A stretch of 64,000 bases of DNA from Nocardioides sp. NBC_00368. Lineage in GTDB: Bacteria > Actinomycetota > Actinomycetes > Propionibacteriales > Nocardioidaceae. The position numbers were made by a program, and so were the translations under genes. Within the stretch, counting starts at the first letter, position 1, and every line of letters starts with the position of its first letter. Of this stretch, positions 44,115 through 51,924 are shown piece after piece. A model generated the notes under the pieces. That model was not told where the DNA came from, did no database searches, and was given only the letters and a program-made list of their open reading frames with translations. The stretch spans positions 2,730,501 through 2,794,500 of the forward strand of contig NZ_CP107970.1 of assembly GCF_036090055.1 (NCBI RefSeq). Direction: 5' to 3'.

Positions 44115-44612
44115 GTGACGACGCTCGCCGACTTCCATGCCCTGCCCGCTGACGAGGCGGAGAGGTTGGTCGCGCCGTGTGTCGCGATCCCCTCGTGGGC
44201 AACCGGACTGACCGCGGGACGTCCGTACGCGGACGTCCGCGACCTGCTCGCGACCGCGGAACGGCTGGCCGCGGCCTGGACCGACGAGGAGGTCGAAGGG
44301 GCGCTGGCCGACCACCCCCGGATCGGTGAGCGGCACGCCGGCGACGGCGAGAGCGCGGCGTTCTCCGCTCGCGAGCAGGCCGGGGTCGACCCGGCCGACG
44401 TCGAGGTGCAGGCCCGGCTGAGAGCGGGCAACGCGGCCTACGAGGAGCGGTTCGGACGGATCTACCTGGTCCGGGCCGCGGGTCGGAGCGCCGAGGAGAT
44501 GCTCGCGCTGCTCGAGGAGCGGCTGGAGAACGACGCGGCTACCGAAATCGCGGTGACCAGGGCTCAGCTCGCCGAGATCGCGTTGCTCCGGCTGCGAGGC
44601 TTGATCGCATGA
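44115..44612 (+). CDS. uraD: OHCU decarboxylase
   Basis: A 165-residue protein from GTG 44115. The catalytic His lies in LADHPRIGERHAG, with SAREQAGVD and the NAAYEERFGRIYLVRAAGRS segment that forms the active-site wall. It decarboxylates 2-oxo-4-hydroxy-4-carboxy-5-ureidoimidazoline to S-allantoin, the third step from urate. Its stop overlaps the uraH start (ATGA). It is the first gene after the proposed RpiR operator. Confidence 0.92.
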   Translation: MTTLADFHALPADEAERLVAPCVAIPSWATGLTAGRPYADVRDLLATAERLAAAWTDEEVEGALADHPRIGERHAGDGESAAFSAREQAGVDPADVEVQARLRAGNAAYEERFGRIYLVRAAGRSAEEMLALLEERLENDAATEIAVTRAQLAEIALLRLRGLIA

Positions 44613-44923
44613 CCACCGTCTCCACGCACGTCCTCGACGCCGCTCTCGGCCGGCCCGCCGCCGGGCTCGCCGTGATCCTCATCCTCCCCGACGACAGCGC
44701 GCGCACCGCGACCACCGACGCCGACGGCCGGGTCCGGTTCGAGGGCGAGGTGCCACCCGGGCCGCACACGCTGACGTTCACGACCGGACCCTGGTTCGCC
44801 GAGCAGGACCGCGAGACCTTCTTCCCCGAGGTGAGCATCGCGTTCACCGTCACCGCCGGCGAGCACCACCACGTCGCCCTCCTGCTCAGCCCGTTCTCCT
44901 ACACGACCTATCGAGGAAGCTGA
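44609..44923 (+). CDS. uraH: 5-hydroxyisourate hydrolase
   Basis: A 104-residue transthyretin-like protein with the N-terminal STHVLDAALGRPA motif (catalytic His), HHHVALLLSPFSY and the C-terminal YRGS signature. It hydrolyses 5-hydroxyisourate, the product of uricase, to OHCU. It overlaps uraD by four bases and the uricase ATG by one base, so the three enzymes are translationally coupled. Confidence 0.95.
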   Translation: MTTVSTHVLDAALGRPAAGLAVILILPDDSARTATTDADGRVRFEGEVPPGPHTLTFTTGPWFAEQDRETFFPEVSIAFTVTAGEHHHVALLLSPFSYTTYRGS

Positions 44924-45798
44924 TGTCGATCACTCTTGGCCCCAACCAGCACGGCAAGGCGGAGGTACGTCTGGTCAAGGTCGACCGGGAGGGCCCGCGG
45001 CACACCATCCACGACCTGAACGTGTCCACCCAGCTCCGGGGCGACTTCGCGACCGCCTTCACCGAGGGCGACAACGTGCACGTGCACGCCACCGACACCC
45101 AGAAGAACGTGGTCTACGCGAAGGCCAAGGAGGTCGGCATCACCTCGCCCGAGGCGTTCCTGCTCGACCTCACCGCCCACTGGGCCGCGCAGCCGTGGGT
45201 CACCGGGTCGGTGATGAAGGCGGAGTCCTATGCCTGGGACCGCATCCCGGCGAACGATTTCTCGTTCGCCCGGCGCGGGCAGGAGACCCGTACGGCGGTG
45301 GTCAACCGCTTCGAGGGACGGACGTTCGTCCTGTCCGGCCTGAGCGACCTGGTGGTGCTCAAGTCGACCGGGTCGGAGTTCCACGGCTTCCCGCGCGACC
45401 GCTACACCACCCTGGCCGAGACCACCGACCGCATCCTGGCGACCGAGGTCACCGCGTGGTGGCGCTGGGAGACCCACCCGGAGGACTGGAACGCTGCCTA
45501 CGAGCGGATCCGCACGATCATGCTCGACACCTTCGCCGAGGTGCACTCCCTCGCGCTGCAGCAGACCATCTACGAGATGGGCAGGGCGGTGATGGAGGCC
45601 TTCGAGGGGATCGCGGAGTTCAAGATCTCCTGCCCCAACAAGCACCACTTCCTCGTCGACCTCTCCCCCTTCGACCTGGAGAACCCGAACGAGGTGTTCT
45701 TCGCCGCCGACCGTCCCTACGGGCTCATCGAGGCGACGCTGCAGCGCGACGGGTCGACCGAGCCGGACGCCTGGGCCTCCGTCCCCGGCTTCGCGTGA
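44923..45798 (+). CDS. pucL: Urate oxidase (factor-independent uricase)
   Basis: A 291-residue T-fold enzyme. Residues of the two tunnelling domains are visible: the Thr in VHVHATDTQKNVVYAKAKE, DLVVLKSTGSEFHGFPRD, and CPNKHHFLVDLSPFDLENPNEVFFAADRPYG near the C-terminus. It oxidises urate to 5-hydroxyisourate with oxygen and releases peroxide. Overlap with uraH implies equal expression. The gene ends eight bases before the RpiR gene. Confidence 0.94.
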   Translation: MSITLGPNQHGKAEVRLVKVDREGPRHTIHDLNVSTQLRGDFATAFTEGDNVHVHATDTQKNVVYAKAKEVGITSPEAFLLDLTAHWAAQPWVTGSVMKAESYAWDRIPANDFSFARRGQETRTAVVNRFEGRTFVLSGLSDLVVLKSTGSEFHGFPRDRYTTLAETTDRILATEVTAWWRWETHPEDWNAAYERIRTIMLDTFAEVHSLALQQTIYEMGRAVMEAFEGIAEFKISCPNKHHFLVDLSPFDLENPNEVFFAADRPYGLIEATLQRDGSTEPDAWASVPGFA

Positions 45799-45805
45799 GC
45801 TGGTC

Positions 45806-46639
45806 ATGAGCATGAGCACGACTCGGGCGGACCAGCGGATCGACCGGCGGATCGCCGCGAGCTATCAGACGCTCTCACCCCAGGAGCGCAAGGCCGCCGA
45901 CACGCTCCTGGAGCACCTCGACGACCTGGCGACCTACCGCGCGGCCGAGCTCGCCTCGCTCGCGGAGGTCTCCAAGGCGACGATGAGCCGGCTCTTCCGA
46001 TCGCTGGGATTCGACGGGTTCGACGAGGTACGCGACCACCTGCGCGGGCTGCGTACGGCTGGTGAGCCGCGACGGGTCGAGGGCACACCCGACCTGAGCG
46101 CGCACGCCGAGGGCGAGGCGACCGCGATCACGCGGGCCGTCACGCAGCCCGGCATCACCGAGGCCATCGAGGCCATCGCCGGAGCGACCACCGTGATGGT
46201 CGCGGGCTGGCGCAACTCCTACCCGGTCGCGCTCCACCTGCGCCAGCAGCTGACCCAGACGCGCGAGCGGGTCACCCTCGCGCCCGCCCCCGGCCAGGTC
46301 ATCGGCGAGGAGCTCGCCGAGCTCGGTGAGGGATCGGCGGTCGTCGCGGTCGGGCTCCGGCGCCGGCCGCCGGGTTTCGGCGAGTTCGTCGACGCCGCCG
46401 CGGCGTCCGGGAGCACGGTCATCGTGATCGCCGACCCGACCGGGACGGTCCATCTCGGCCGCGCCGACATCGCGCTGGAGTGCCCGGTCCAAGGTGACCT
46501 GGCCTTCGACTCCCTGGCGGCGCCGATGTCGCTGGCGAGCGTGCTCGCCGACGGCGTGCTCCATGAGCGTGGACGGGCCGGCCGCGACCGCGTTTCCGCG
46601 ATCAGCGCCACCTACGATCGGCTCCACGAGGTCGAGTGA
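45806..46639 (+). CDS. RpiR/MurR-family transcriptional regulator
   Basis: A 277-residue protein: an N-terminal helix-turn-helix domain (1-80; RAAELASLAEVSKATMSRLFRSLGF) and a SIS-like domain (about 115-250, with MVAGWRNSYPVALHLRQQL and GSTVIVIADPTGTV). SIS domains bind phosphosugars or related small molecules. Its position inside the urate operon and the operator-like palindromes at 44074 and 50920 point to control of purine catabolism and uptake. The ligand may be a purine or ureide intermediate. Start at ATG 45806 (45812 possible). Confidence 0.88.
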   Translation: MSMSTTRADQRIDRRIAASYQTLSPQERKAADTLLEHLDDLATYRAAELASLAEVSKATMSRLFRSLGFDGFDEVRDHLRGLRTAGEPRRVEGTPDLSAHAEGEATAITRAVTQPGITEAIEAIAGATTVMVAGWRNSYPVALHLRQQLTQTRERVTLAPAPGQVIGEELAELGEGSAVVAVGLRRRPPGFGEFVDAAAASGSTVIVIADPTGTVHLGRADIALECPVQGDLAFDSLAAPMSLASVLADGVLHERGRAGRDRVSAISATYDRLHEVE

Positions 46640-46700
46640 CAACGGGAGCACAATGACAGTAGAGACATCGATTCTCGGGCCTGTGCGAGGGGGAATCGGC

Positions 46701-47180
46701 ATGACCGACACCATGTGGTTGGAGCAGGCGGTCGCGCTGGCGGTCCGCAACGTCAACAACGGCGGCGGCCCGTTCGGCGCCATCATCCTGCGCGACGGCA
46801 TCCTGCTCGGCACCGGCCAGAACCGGGTCACGCGCGACCTGGATCCCAGTGCCCATGCCGAGATCGTCGCGATCCGCTCCGCATGCAAGGAGGCCGACAG
46901 CTTCTCGCTGGCCGGCTGCACCCTCTACACCTCGTGCGAGCCCTGCCCGATGTGTCTGGCGACCGCCCTGTGGGCGCGCCTGGACCGCGTCGTCTACGCG
47001 GCCGACCGCGACGACGCGGCCAAGGGCGGGTTCGACGACCGGGCCTTCTACGACCTGTTCGGCACCGGCCGCGCCAACGAGCACCACGACTGGCCGACCA
47101 AGGTCGACGAGCTGCGGATCCCGCAGGCGTACGACCCCTTCGACGCCTGGCTGGCCAAGCAGGACCGCACCGACTACTGA
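46701..47180 (+). CDS. Guanine deaminase-like nucleoside deaminase
   Basis: A 159-residue protein. ATG 46701 is preferred for GAGGGGG seven bases upstream and for family length; an ATG at 46653 with GGGAG would add 16 residues. The zinc site is SAHAEIVAIRSAC (His, Glu) and SCEPCPMCLATALWARLDRVVYAA (two Cys). It belongs to the GuaD/CDA-type deaminase family, which converts guanine to xanthine and would feed urate formation. It is the last gene of the operon and ends before a composite palindrome. Confidence 0.85.
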   Translation: MTDTMWLEQAVALAVRNVNNGGGPFGAIILRDGILLGTGQNRVTRDLDPSAHAEIVAIRSACKEADSFSLAGCTLYTSCEPCPMCLATALWARLDRVVYAADRDDAAKGGFDDRAFYDLFGTGRANEHHDWPTKVDELRIPQAYDPFDAWLAKQDRTDY

Positions 47181-47182
47181 CC

Positions 47183-47291
47183 CCGGCCGAAACTGCACTT
47201 CTGGCGAGCCGAGAAGTGAGTTGTGGGCGACGAAAGTGGAGTTTCGTCGCCCACAACTACAGATTCGGCCGCCACAACTACAGATTCGGCG
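47183..47291. repeat. Composite palindromic repeat between convergent genes, copy 2
   Basis: The core hairpin spans 47220-47257: 16-base arms GTTGTGGGCGACGAAA and their complement with loop GTGGAG. Two tandem CACAACTACAGATTCGGC units follow on the right and a diverged one on the left. Its core matches copy 1 at 27230-27267 apart from a few bases. It again separates two convergent 3' ends. Confidence 0.85.
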
Positions 47292-48095
47292 CTAGCGGGT
47301 CATCCCCATCCGCTCGAGCGCGATCGACTCGAGGAGCTGGACGAGGTTGTAGAGCACCAGCGTGACCACGGTGATGATCGCGACGGCAGCCCACAGGTCG
47401 TCGAAGCGGGCGGCGGCGGGGAACTTCTGGATGTTGCCGCCGATGCCGTTGCCGGTCGAGAGCCACTCGGCGAGCAGCGCACCGGTCACCGCGCCGGGCA
47501 CCGAGACCCGGGCGGCGGCGAAGATCGACGGGAGCGCGCCGGGCAACGAGACCTTCCGGATCGCGGTGAGCCGCGAGCCGCCGTAGACGGCGACCAGGTC
47601 CAGCGACTGGGGCGAGGCCTGGGAGAGCCCGAACAGGACGGCGGCCAGCGCCGGGAACAGCACCACGATGATCCCGAGCACCACGACCGAGGCGGTCGAG
47701 GCGCGGCCGGTGATCAGCATGACCACCGGGGCGATCGCGACCAGCGGGATCGAGCGCAGCAGCAGGGCCAGCGGCATCACGCCGGCCTCGACCGTACGCG
47801 ACAGGTTGAACAGCACCGCCGCCACGATCGCGATGGCCATCCCGGCGAGGAAGCCGAGCCCGGCATCCTTCAAGGTCACCCAGGTCAGCGGGAACAGCTC
47901 CGCTCGGTGGGCGGCCGCGTCCGGGCCCGTGAAGAGGTGGTCGACGACGTCGAGCGGTCCCTTCGCGACGAACTCGGAGACGCTGGAGAACGATACGAAC
48001 GCCTGCCAGAGCACGGCCACGATCGCCAGTGCGGCGACGGTGTGCAGCACCGGCCCCAGGACCGCCCGCGACAGACCTTTGGCACCCGACCTCAT
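47292..48095 (-). CDS. ABC importer permease (SsuC/TauC/ThiX-like)
   Basis: A 267-residue membrane protein from ATG 48095 with GGAGG five bases upstream; the ATG overlaps the previous stop (ATGA). Six helices and the BPD_transp_1 loop (VYGGSRLTAIRKVSLPGALP) are present. It is the last of four importer genes and ends at the second composite palindrome. Together with 48092, 48889 and 49725 it forms an NMT1-type importer, probably for a purine-derived or related nitrogen compound. Confidence 0.88.
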   Translation of the reverse strand: MRSGAKGLSRAVLGPVLHTVAALAIVAVLWQAFVSFSSVSEFVAKGPLDVVDHLFTGPDAAAHRAELFPLTWVTLKDAGLGFLAGMAIAIVAAVLFNLSRTVEAGVMPLALLLRSIPLVAIAPVVMLITGRASTASVVVLGIIVVLFPALAAVLFGLSQASPQSLDLVAVYGGSRLTAIRKVSLPGALPSIFAAARVSVPGAVTGALLAEWLSTGNGIGGNIQKFPAAARFDDLWAAVAIITVVTLVLYNLVQLLESIALERMGMTR

Positions 48096-48889
48096 CCGGA
48101 CCTCCCAGCGACCCACGGCGTCACCAGACGCGAGACCAGCCCCAGCAGCAGATAGCCGGCCAGGGCGACCAGGGCGCAGACCAGGAAGACGGCCCAGAGC
48201 CGCTCCGGGTCGGGCTTGCCCTGCAGCACGATCAGCGTGCGCCCGACGCCACGGTCGGTGGAGCCGAGATACTCCCCGAGCACGGCACCCAGGATCGCGG
48301 TCGGCACCGCGATCTGCAGCGCGTTGAGGATCGCCGGGACGGCCGCGACGAGGCGTACCTTCACCAACTGCGTCCACACCGAGCCGCCGTAGACCCGGAC
48401 GACGTCGAGCGAGGCGCGGTCGGCCGACTTGAACCCGAGCACGGCCCCGACGACGGTCGTGAAGAAGACCATCAGCGCGGCCAGGAAGACGGAGGTCTTC
48501 GAGGGGTCACCGGGCTGCTCGGCGCCGCCGAGGACGACGATCGAGATGCCGCCGACGGCGACCACGGGCAGGCAGTACGTCGTCACCGCGATCTGCATGA
48601 TCACCGGCTCCAGCCACGGCACCAGCAGCACCAGCGAGGCCAGCAGCAGGGCGATCAGGTTGCCCCACAGGAAGCCGATCGACGCCTCCATCAGCGTCTC
48701 GCGGAGTACGCCGTCCCAGAACGCCGACGGCCCGGCCGCCGCCATCTCGGAGAGGACCGTCCACGGCGCCGGCACCGGTGTGAACCCGGTTTCGGCATCG
48801 GGCGGGAACCCGACCACGGCCACGACCGCCCACAGCACGAACAGGGTGACCACGCCGATGATCCCGGCGAGCCAGCCAGGTACCCGCAT
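48092..48889 (-). CDS. ABC importer permease, second subunit
   Basis: A 265-residue protein with about six helices and the coupling loop VYGGSVWTQLVKVRLVAAVP. Its ATG shares one base with the ATPase stop and its end overlaps the next permease, so all are translationally coupled. The two different permeases would form a heterodimer. Substrate class inferred from the neighbouring urate operon. Confidence 0.88.
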   Translation of the reverse strand: MRVPGWLAGIIGVVTLFVLWAVVAVVGFPPDAETGFTPVPAPWTVLSEMAAAGPSAFWDGVLRETLMEASIGFLWGNLIALLLASLVLLVPWLEPVIMQIAVTTYCLPVVAVGGISIVVLGGAEQPGDPSKTSVFLAALMVFFTTVVGAVLGFKSADRASLDVVRVYGGSVWTQLVKVRLVAAVPAILNALQIAVPTAILGAVLGEYLGSTDRGVGRTLIVLQGKPDPERLWAVFLVCALVALAGYLLLGLVSRLVTPWVAGRSG

Positions 48890-49722
48890 CAGGACTCCGC
48901 CTCGGCGCGCCCGTCGTCACCGAAGAGCAGCTCGGAGGCCCGGTCGGCGAGCGCGTGGAACTCCGGCGTACGCATCATGTCCGGCGTACGCGGCCGGGGC
49001 AGGTCGACCTCGATGATCTCCTTGATCCGCCCCGGTCGCGGCGACATCACCGCGACCCGGTCGGAGAGGAAGATCGCCTCGTTCACGCCGTGGGTGACCA
49101 GCAGGGTGGTCGCCGGCTTCTCGGTCCAGATCCGGAGCAGCTCCAGGTTGAGGTTCTGCCGGGTCATGTCGTCGAGAGCGCCGAACGGCTCGTCGAGCAG
49201 GAGGACCGACGGCTTGAGCGCGAGCGCCCGGGCGATCGAGACGCGCTGCCGCATCCCGCCGGAGAGCTGCGCCGGACGGGCCTTCTCGAAGCCCTCCAGC
49301 CCGACGAGCTTGATCAGCTCGTGGATGTAGGCCATGTCCGGGCGCCGCCCGGCGACCTCGAAGACGAGCTTGATGTTGCCGACCACCGAGCGCCACGGGA
49401 GCAGCGCGTGGTCCTGGAACGCGATCCCCAGCTCGGAGTCACGCCTCAGGTCGGCGGGCGCCTTCCCGTCGACGTACGCCTCCCCGCTCGTCGGGGTCTC
49501 CAGGCCGGCGAGGATCCGCAGGATCGTCGACTTGCCGCAGCCGGAGGGGCCCAGCAACGCCAGGAACGAGCCCTGGTCGGTGTGGAGCTCGGTGTCCTTC
49601 AGCGCGGTGACGGCCTTGTTCCCCGAGCCGAAGACCTTGCTGATTCCTGAGATGAGGATGCCGGTGCCACCGGTGGTCTCCGCCTCGGCGGCCCCGGCAT
49701 CCATGAGCTTGTCGTCGGTCAT
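48889..49722 (-). CDS. ABC importer ATP-binding subunit (TauB/SsuB-like)
   Basis: A 277-residue protein from ATG 49722. Walker A is GPSGCGKST, Q loop GIAFQDHALLPW, signature LSGGMRQRVSIARALALKPS, Walker B VLLLDEPFGALDD, and H loop LLVTHGVNEA. This set is typical of nitrate/sulfonate/taurine-type importer ATPases. It follows the binding-protein gene by two bases. Confidence 0.92.
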   Translation of the reverse strand: MTDDKLMDAGAAEAETTGGTGILISGISKVFGSGNKAVTALKDTELHTDQGSFLALLGPSGCGKSTILRILAGLETPTSGEAYVDGKAPADLRRDSELGIAFQDHALLPWRSVVGNIKLVFEVAGRRPDMAYIHELIKLVGLEGFEKARPAQLSGGMRQRVSIARALALKPSVLLLDEPFGALDDMTRQNLNLELLRIWTEKPATTLLVTHGVNEAIFLSDRVAVMSPRPGRIKEIIEVDLPRPRTPDMMRTPEFHALADRASELLFGDDGRAEAES

Positions 49723-49724
49723 GA

Positions 49725-50840
49725 CTACTTCTGGTAGTCCTTCAGCTCGGGGTTCTCCTCGTAGATCTCGTCGATGATCGAGGTGTCGAACAGGTCCTCG
49801 GCCGAGACCTCCCAGCCGGCGGCGGCGAGCGAGTCGACGGTCTGCTGCTGAAGCTCTTCGGAGATGGTGAACAGGCCGTTCTTCTCGGTCTCCGGGGTCG
49901 AGATCAGCTTCTGCGACTCCTCGAGACCGCGCTTGGTCTTGACCGGGTCGAGCTCGCCGAAGCTGGCCTCGAGGCCGTCGGAGTCGCTGGCCGCCTCGTT
50001 GTAGTGGGTCGTGATGACCTCGACCACGTCGTCGGACGGGTTCTTGAAGGTCTCGGTCCAGCCCTTGATCTCGGCGGTCAGGAGCGCCTTGAGGAGGTCG
50101 CGGTTCTCGGCGAGGTACTGGTCGGTGACGGTGTAGGTCTCGGCGACGTACGGCACGCCGTTCTCGGCGTAGGGCAGGTTGGTGACCTCGTGGCCGGCGA
50201 GCTCGACGGTGATCGACTCGTTGGTCAGGTAGGCCATGAAGCCGTCGACCTGGCCCTCCATCAGCGGCGTCGGGTCGAAATCGACCGGAACGACGGTGAT
50301 GTCGTCCTTCTTCTCCTCCAGGCCGTTGGCCGCGAGGATCGCCTTGAAGACGTTGACGTTGGAGTCCTGGACACCGATCTTCTTGCCCGCCAGGTCAGCC
50401 GGCGTCGCGATGTTGCCGCCGTCCTTCAGCGACAGGATCGTGAACGGGTTCTTCTGGAAGGTCGCGCCGATGATCTTCAGCGGCGCCTCCTGCTCGGCGA
50501 TCGCGGAGCCGACGGAGGCGGCGTCGTTGATGGCGACCTGGACCTTCCCGGAGAGCAGCTTGGCGACACCGGTGTCGGGGCCCGAGATGCCGTTGACCGC
50601 GTCGAAGCCGGCTTCCTTGTAGTAGCCCTTGTCCTCGGCGTAGAACTCGCCGGCGAACTCCTCGTTCTTGATCCACGAGTACTGCATCGAGATGGTGCCG
50701 AAGCCCTCCTCGGTGCTGCTGCCTTCGGAGTCGGAGCCGCAGGCGGCCAGCGTCGTGGCGGCCACGACGGACAGGAGGGCCGCGGCGGCCCGGAGTTGTA
50801 CTGACTTACGTCGCGAGGTCCGAGAGGCGGGGGTAGACAT
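49725..50840 (-). CDS. ABC importer substrate-binding lipoprotein (NMT1/THI5-like)
   Basis: A 371-residue protein from ATG 50840. The signal peptide ends in the lipobox LAAC (Cys about 34), so it is tethered outside. The mature part has the NMT1 fold: MQYSWIKNEEFAGEFYAEDKGYYKEAGF and later DTGVAKLLSGKVQVAINDAAS, then KKIGVQDSNVNVFKAIL. Relatives bind thiamine pyrimidines, riboflavin or nucleobase-like compounds. The gene diverges in position from nothing upstream but has a GCGTTTCGGCG site in its promoter, shared with the urate operon. Confidence 0.88.
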   Translation of the reverse strand: MSTPASRTSRRKSVQLRAAAALLSVVAATTLAACGSDSEGSSTEEGFGTISMQYSWIKNEEFAGEFYAEDKGYYKEAGFDAVNGISGPDTGVAKLLSGKVQVAINDAASVGSAIAEQEAPLKIIGATFQKNPFTILSLKDGGNIATPADLAGKKIGVQDSNVNVFKAILAANGLEEKKDDITVVPVDFDPTPLMEGQVDGFMAYLTNESITVELAGHEVTNLPYAENGVPYVAETYTVTDQYLAENRDLLKALLTAEIKGWTETFKNPSDDVVEVITTHYNEAASDSDGLEASFGELDPVKTKRGLEESQKLISTPETEKNGLFTISEELQQQTVDSLAAAGWEVSAEDLFDTSIIDEIYEENPELKDYQK

Positions 50841-51121
50841 CGAAACGAGTTCCCTTCGAGGAGTTTCACGCACAGGTCCCGGGGACCGTAGCGAGCGGAG
50901 GTTTCAGGTGCTGGCACCAGCGTTTCGGCGTTGTAACGACCTTTTCAAACGTTGCGTTCGATGCAGGGGTCGGTCCCGAGCCACGGCGTCCGCTGGACAA
51001 CAATGCCGTGGTTGTTGTCTAGTTACCCAACGCGCGTAAGCCGCATCGGATGTGCCGTCCGACACACCGGATCCGCCGTTATCGGTTCGTGATCAGGCCG
51101 AGATCTTTCGGTGACCAACCA
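50841..51121. promoter_or_regulatory. Promoter region of the importer operon with RpiR-like half site
   Basis: This 281-bp gap precedes the lipoprotein gene on the minus strand and follows the NrtR-like gene's 3' end. It contains GCGTTTCGGCG at 50920-50930, followed by TTGTAACG, an imperfect inverted repeat. The 11-mer is identical to half of the palindrome before uraD. Nothing else clear is seen. Confidence 0.55.
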
Positions 51122-51823
51122 TCAGGTCGTACGCCGCAGCAGCGGCGGGTGCAGGTGCTCGGCAGAGCCACGGCGGAAGAGCTGCGCCGGGCGGCCGCCG
51201 TCCCTGGTCGTCGTCGCACCGGTGGGCTCGAGGAACGCCTCGGTCTTGGTGACCTTGCGGTGGAAGTTGCGGGGATCGAGCCGCTCGCCCCAGACGATCT
51301 CGTAGACCCGGCGCAGCTCGGCGACAGTGAACTCCTCGGCACAGAACGCCGCACCCAGCGGCGAGTACTCCAGCTTGGAGCGGGCCCGCTCGACGCCGTC
51401 GCGGAGGATCTCCGCGTGGTCGAAAGCGAGGCCGTCGCCGGCCAGCAGGGCGTCGACCCGGCACCACTGCGCGTCGGCCGCGTCCGAGCCCGCCGCGGGC
51501 ACCGGGAGGTCGGGTGCCAGCGCGAGATAGGCGACCGTCACCACCCGCGCCCGCGGGTCCCGCCCGGGCGAGCCGTACGTCGCGAGCTGCTCGACGTGCA
51601 CGCTCCCCGGCCGCAGGCCGGTCTCCTCGGCGAGCTCGCGCGCCGCCGCCTCCTCCAGGCCCTCGTCGTCGAGGACGAATCCGCCCGGAAGTGCCCAGGC
51701 GCCGGCGAAGGGCTCGATGCCGCGGCGTACAACCAGGGCGCAGAGCGCATCGTCACGGACGGTGAGCACGACGAGGTCGACGGTGACGGCGAACGTGCTC
51801 GCTTGGCCTGGGGGGTGCTCCAT
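51122..51823 (-). CDS. NrtR-like regulator (NUDIX domain plus winged helix)
   Basis: A 233-residue protein from ATG 51823. Residues 1-150 are a NUDIX domain with an intact box GGFVLDDEGLEEAAARELAE followed by ETGL. Residues 155-230 form the winged-helix part (FTVAELRRVYEIVWGERLDPRNFHRKV), a layout typical of NrtR regulators of NAD metabolism. Characterised NrtR proteins bind ADP-ribose. Two CGTCA-N3-TGACG palindromes lie between it and the divergent SPFH gene, suggesting autoregulation and control of the SPFH/kinase operon. Confidence 0.9.
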   Translation of the reverse strand: MEHPPGQASTFAVTVDLVVLTVRDDALCALVVRRGIEPFAGAWALPGGFVLDDEGLEEAAARELAEETGLRPGSVHVEQLATYGSPGRDPRARVVTVAYLALAPDLPVPAAGSDAADAQWCRVDALLAGDGLAFDHAEILRDGVERARSKLEYSPLGAAFCAEEFTVAELRRVYEIVWGERLDPRNFHRKVTKTEAFLEPTGATTTRDGGRPAQLFRRGSAEHLHPPLLRRTT

Positions 51824-51842
51824 GGGGCCAACCTTGCACCAA

Positions 51843-51889
51843 TCGTCATCTTGACGACAAGCGCGCCACGCCTTATCGTCATTGTGACG
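51843..51889. promoter_or_regulatory. Paired NrtR-type operators
   Basis: CGTCATCTTGACG (51844-51856) and CGTCATTGTGACG (51877-51889) are both CGTCA-N3-TGACG palindromes with centres 33 bases apart, about three helical turns. They fill the gap between the NrtR-like gene and the SPFH gene, each facing one start. Confidence 0.88.
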
Positions 51890-51924
51890 CTAATAAATCC
51901 GATGAAACAGACACGGAGTCCGAG

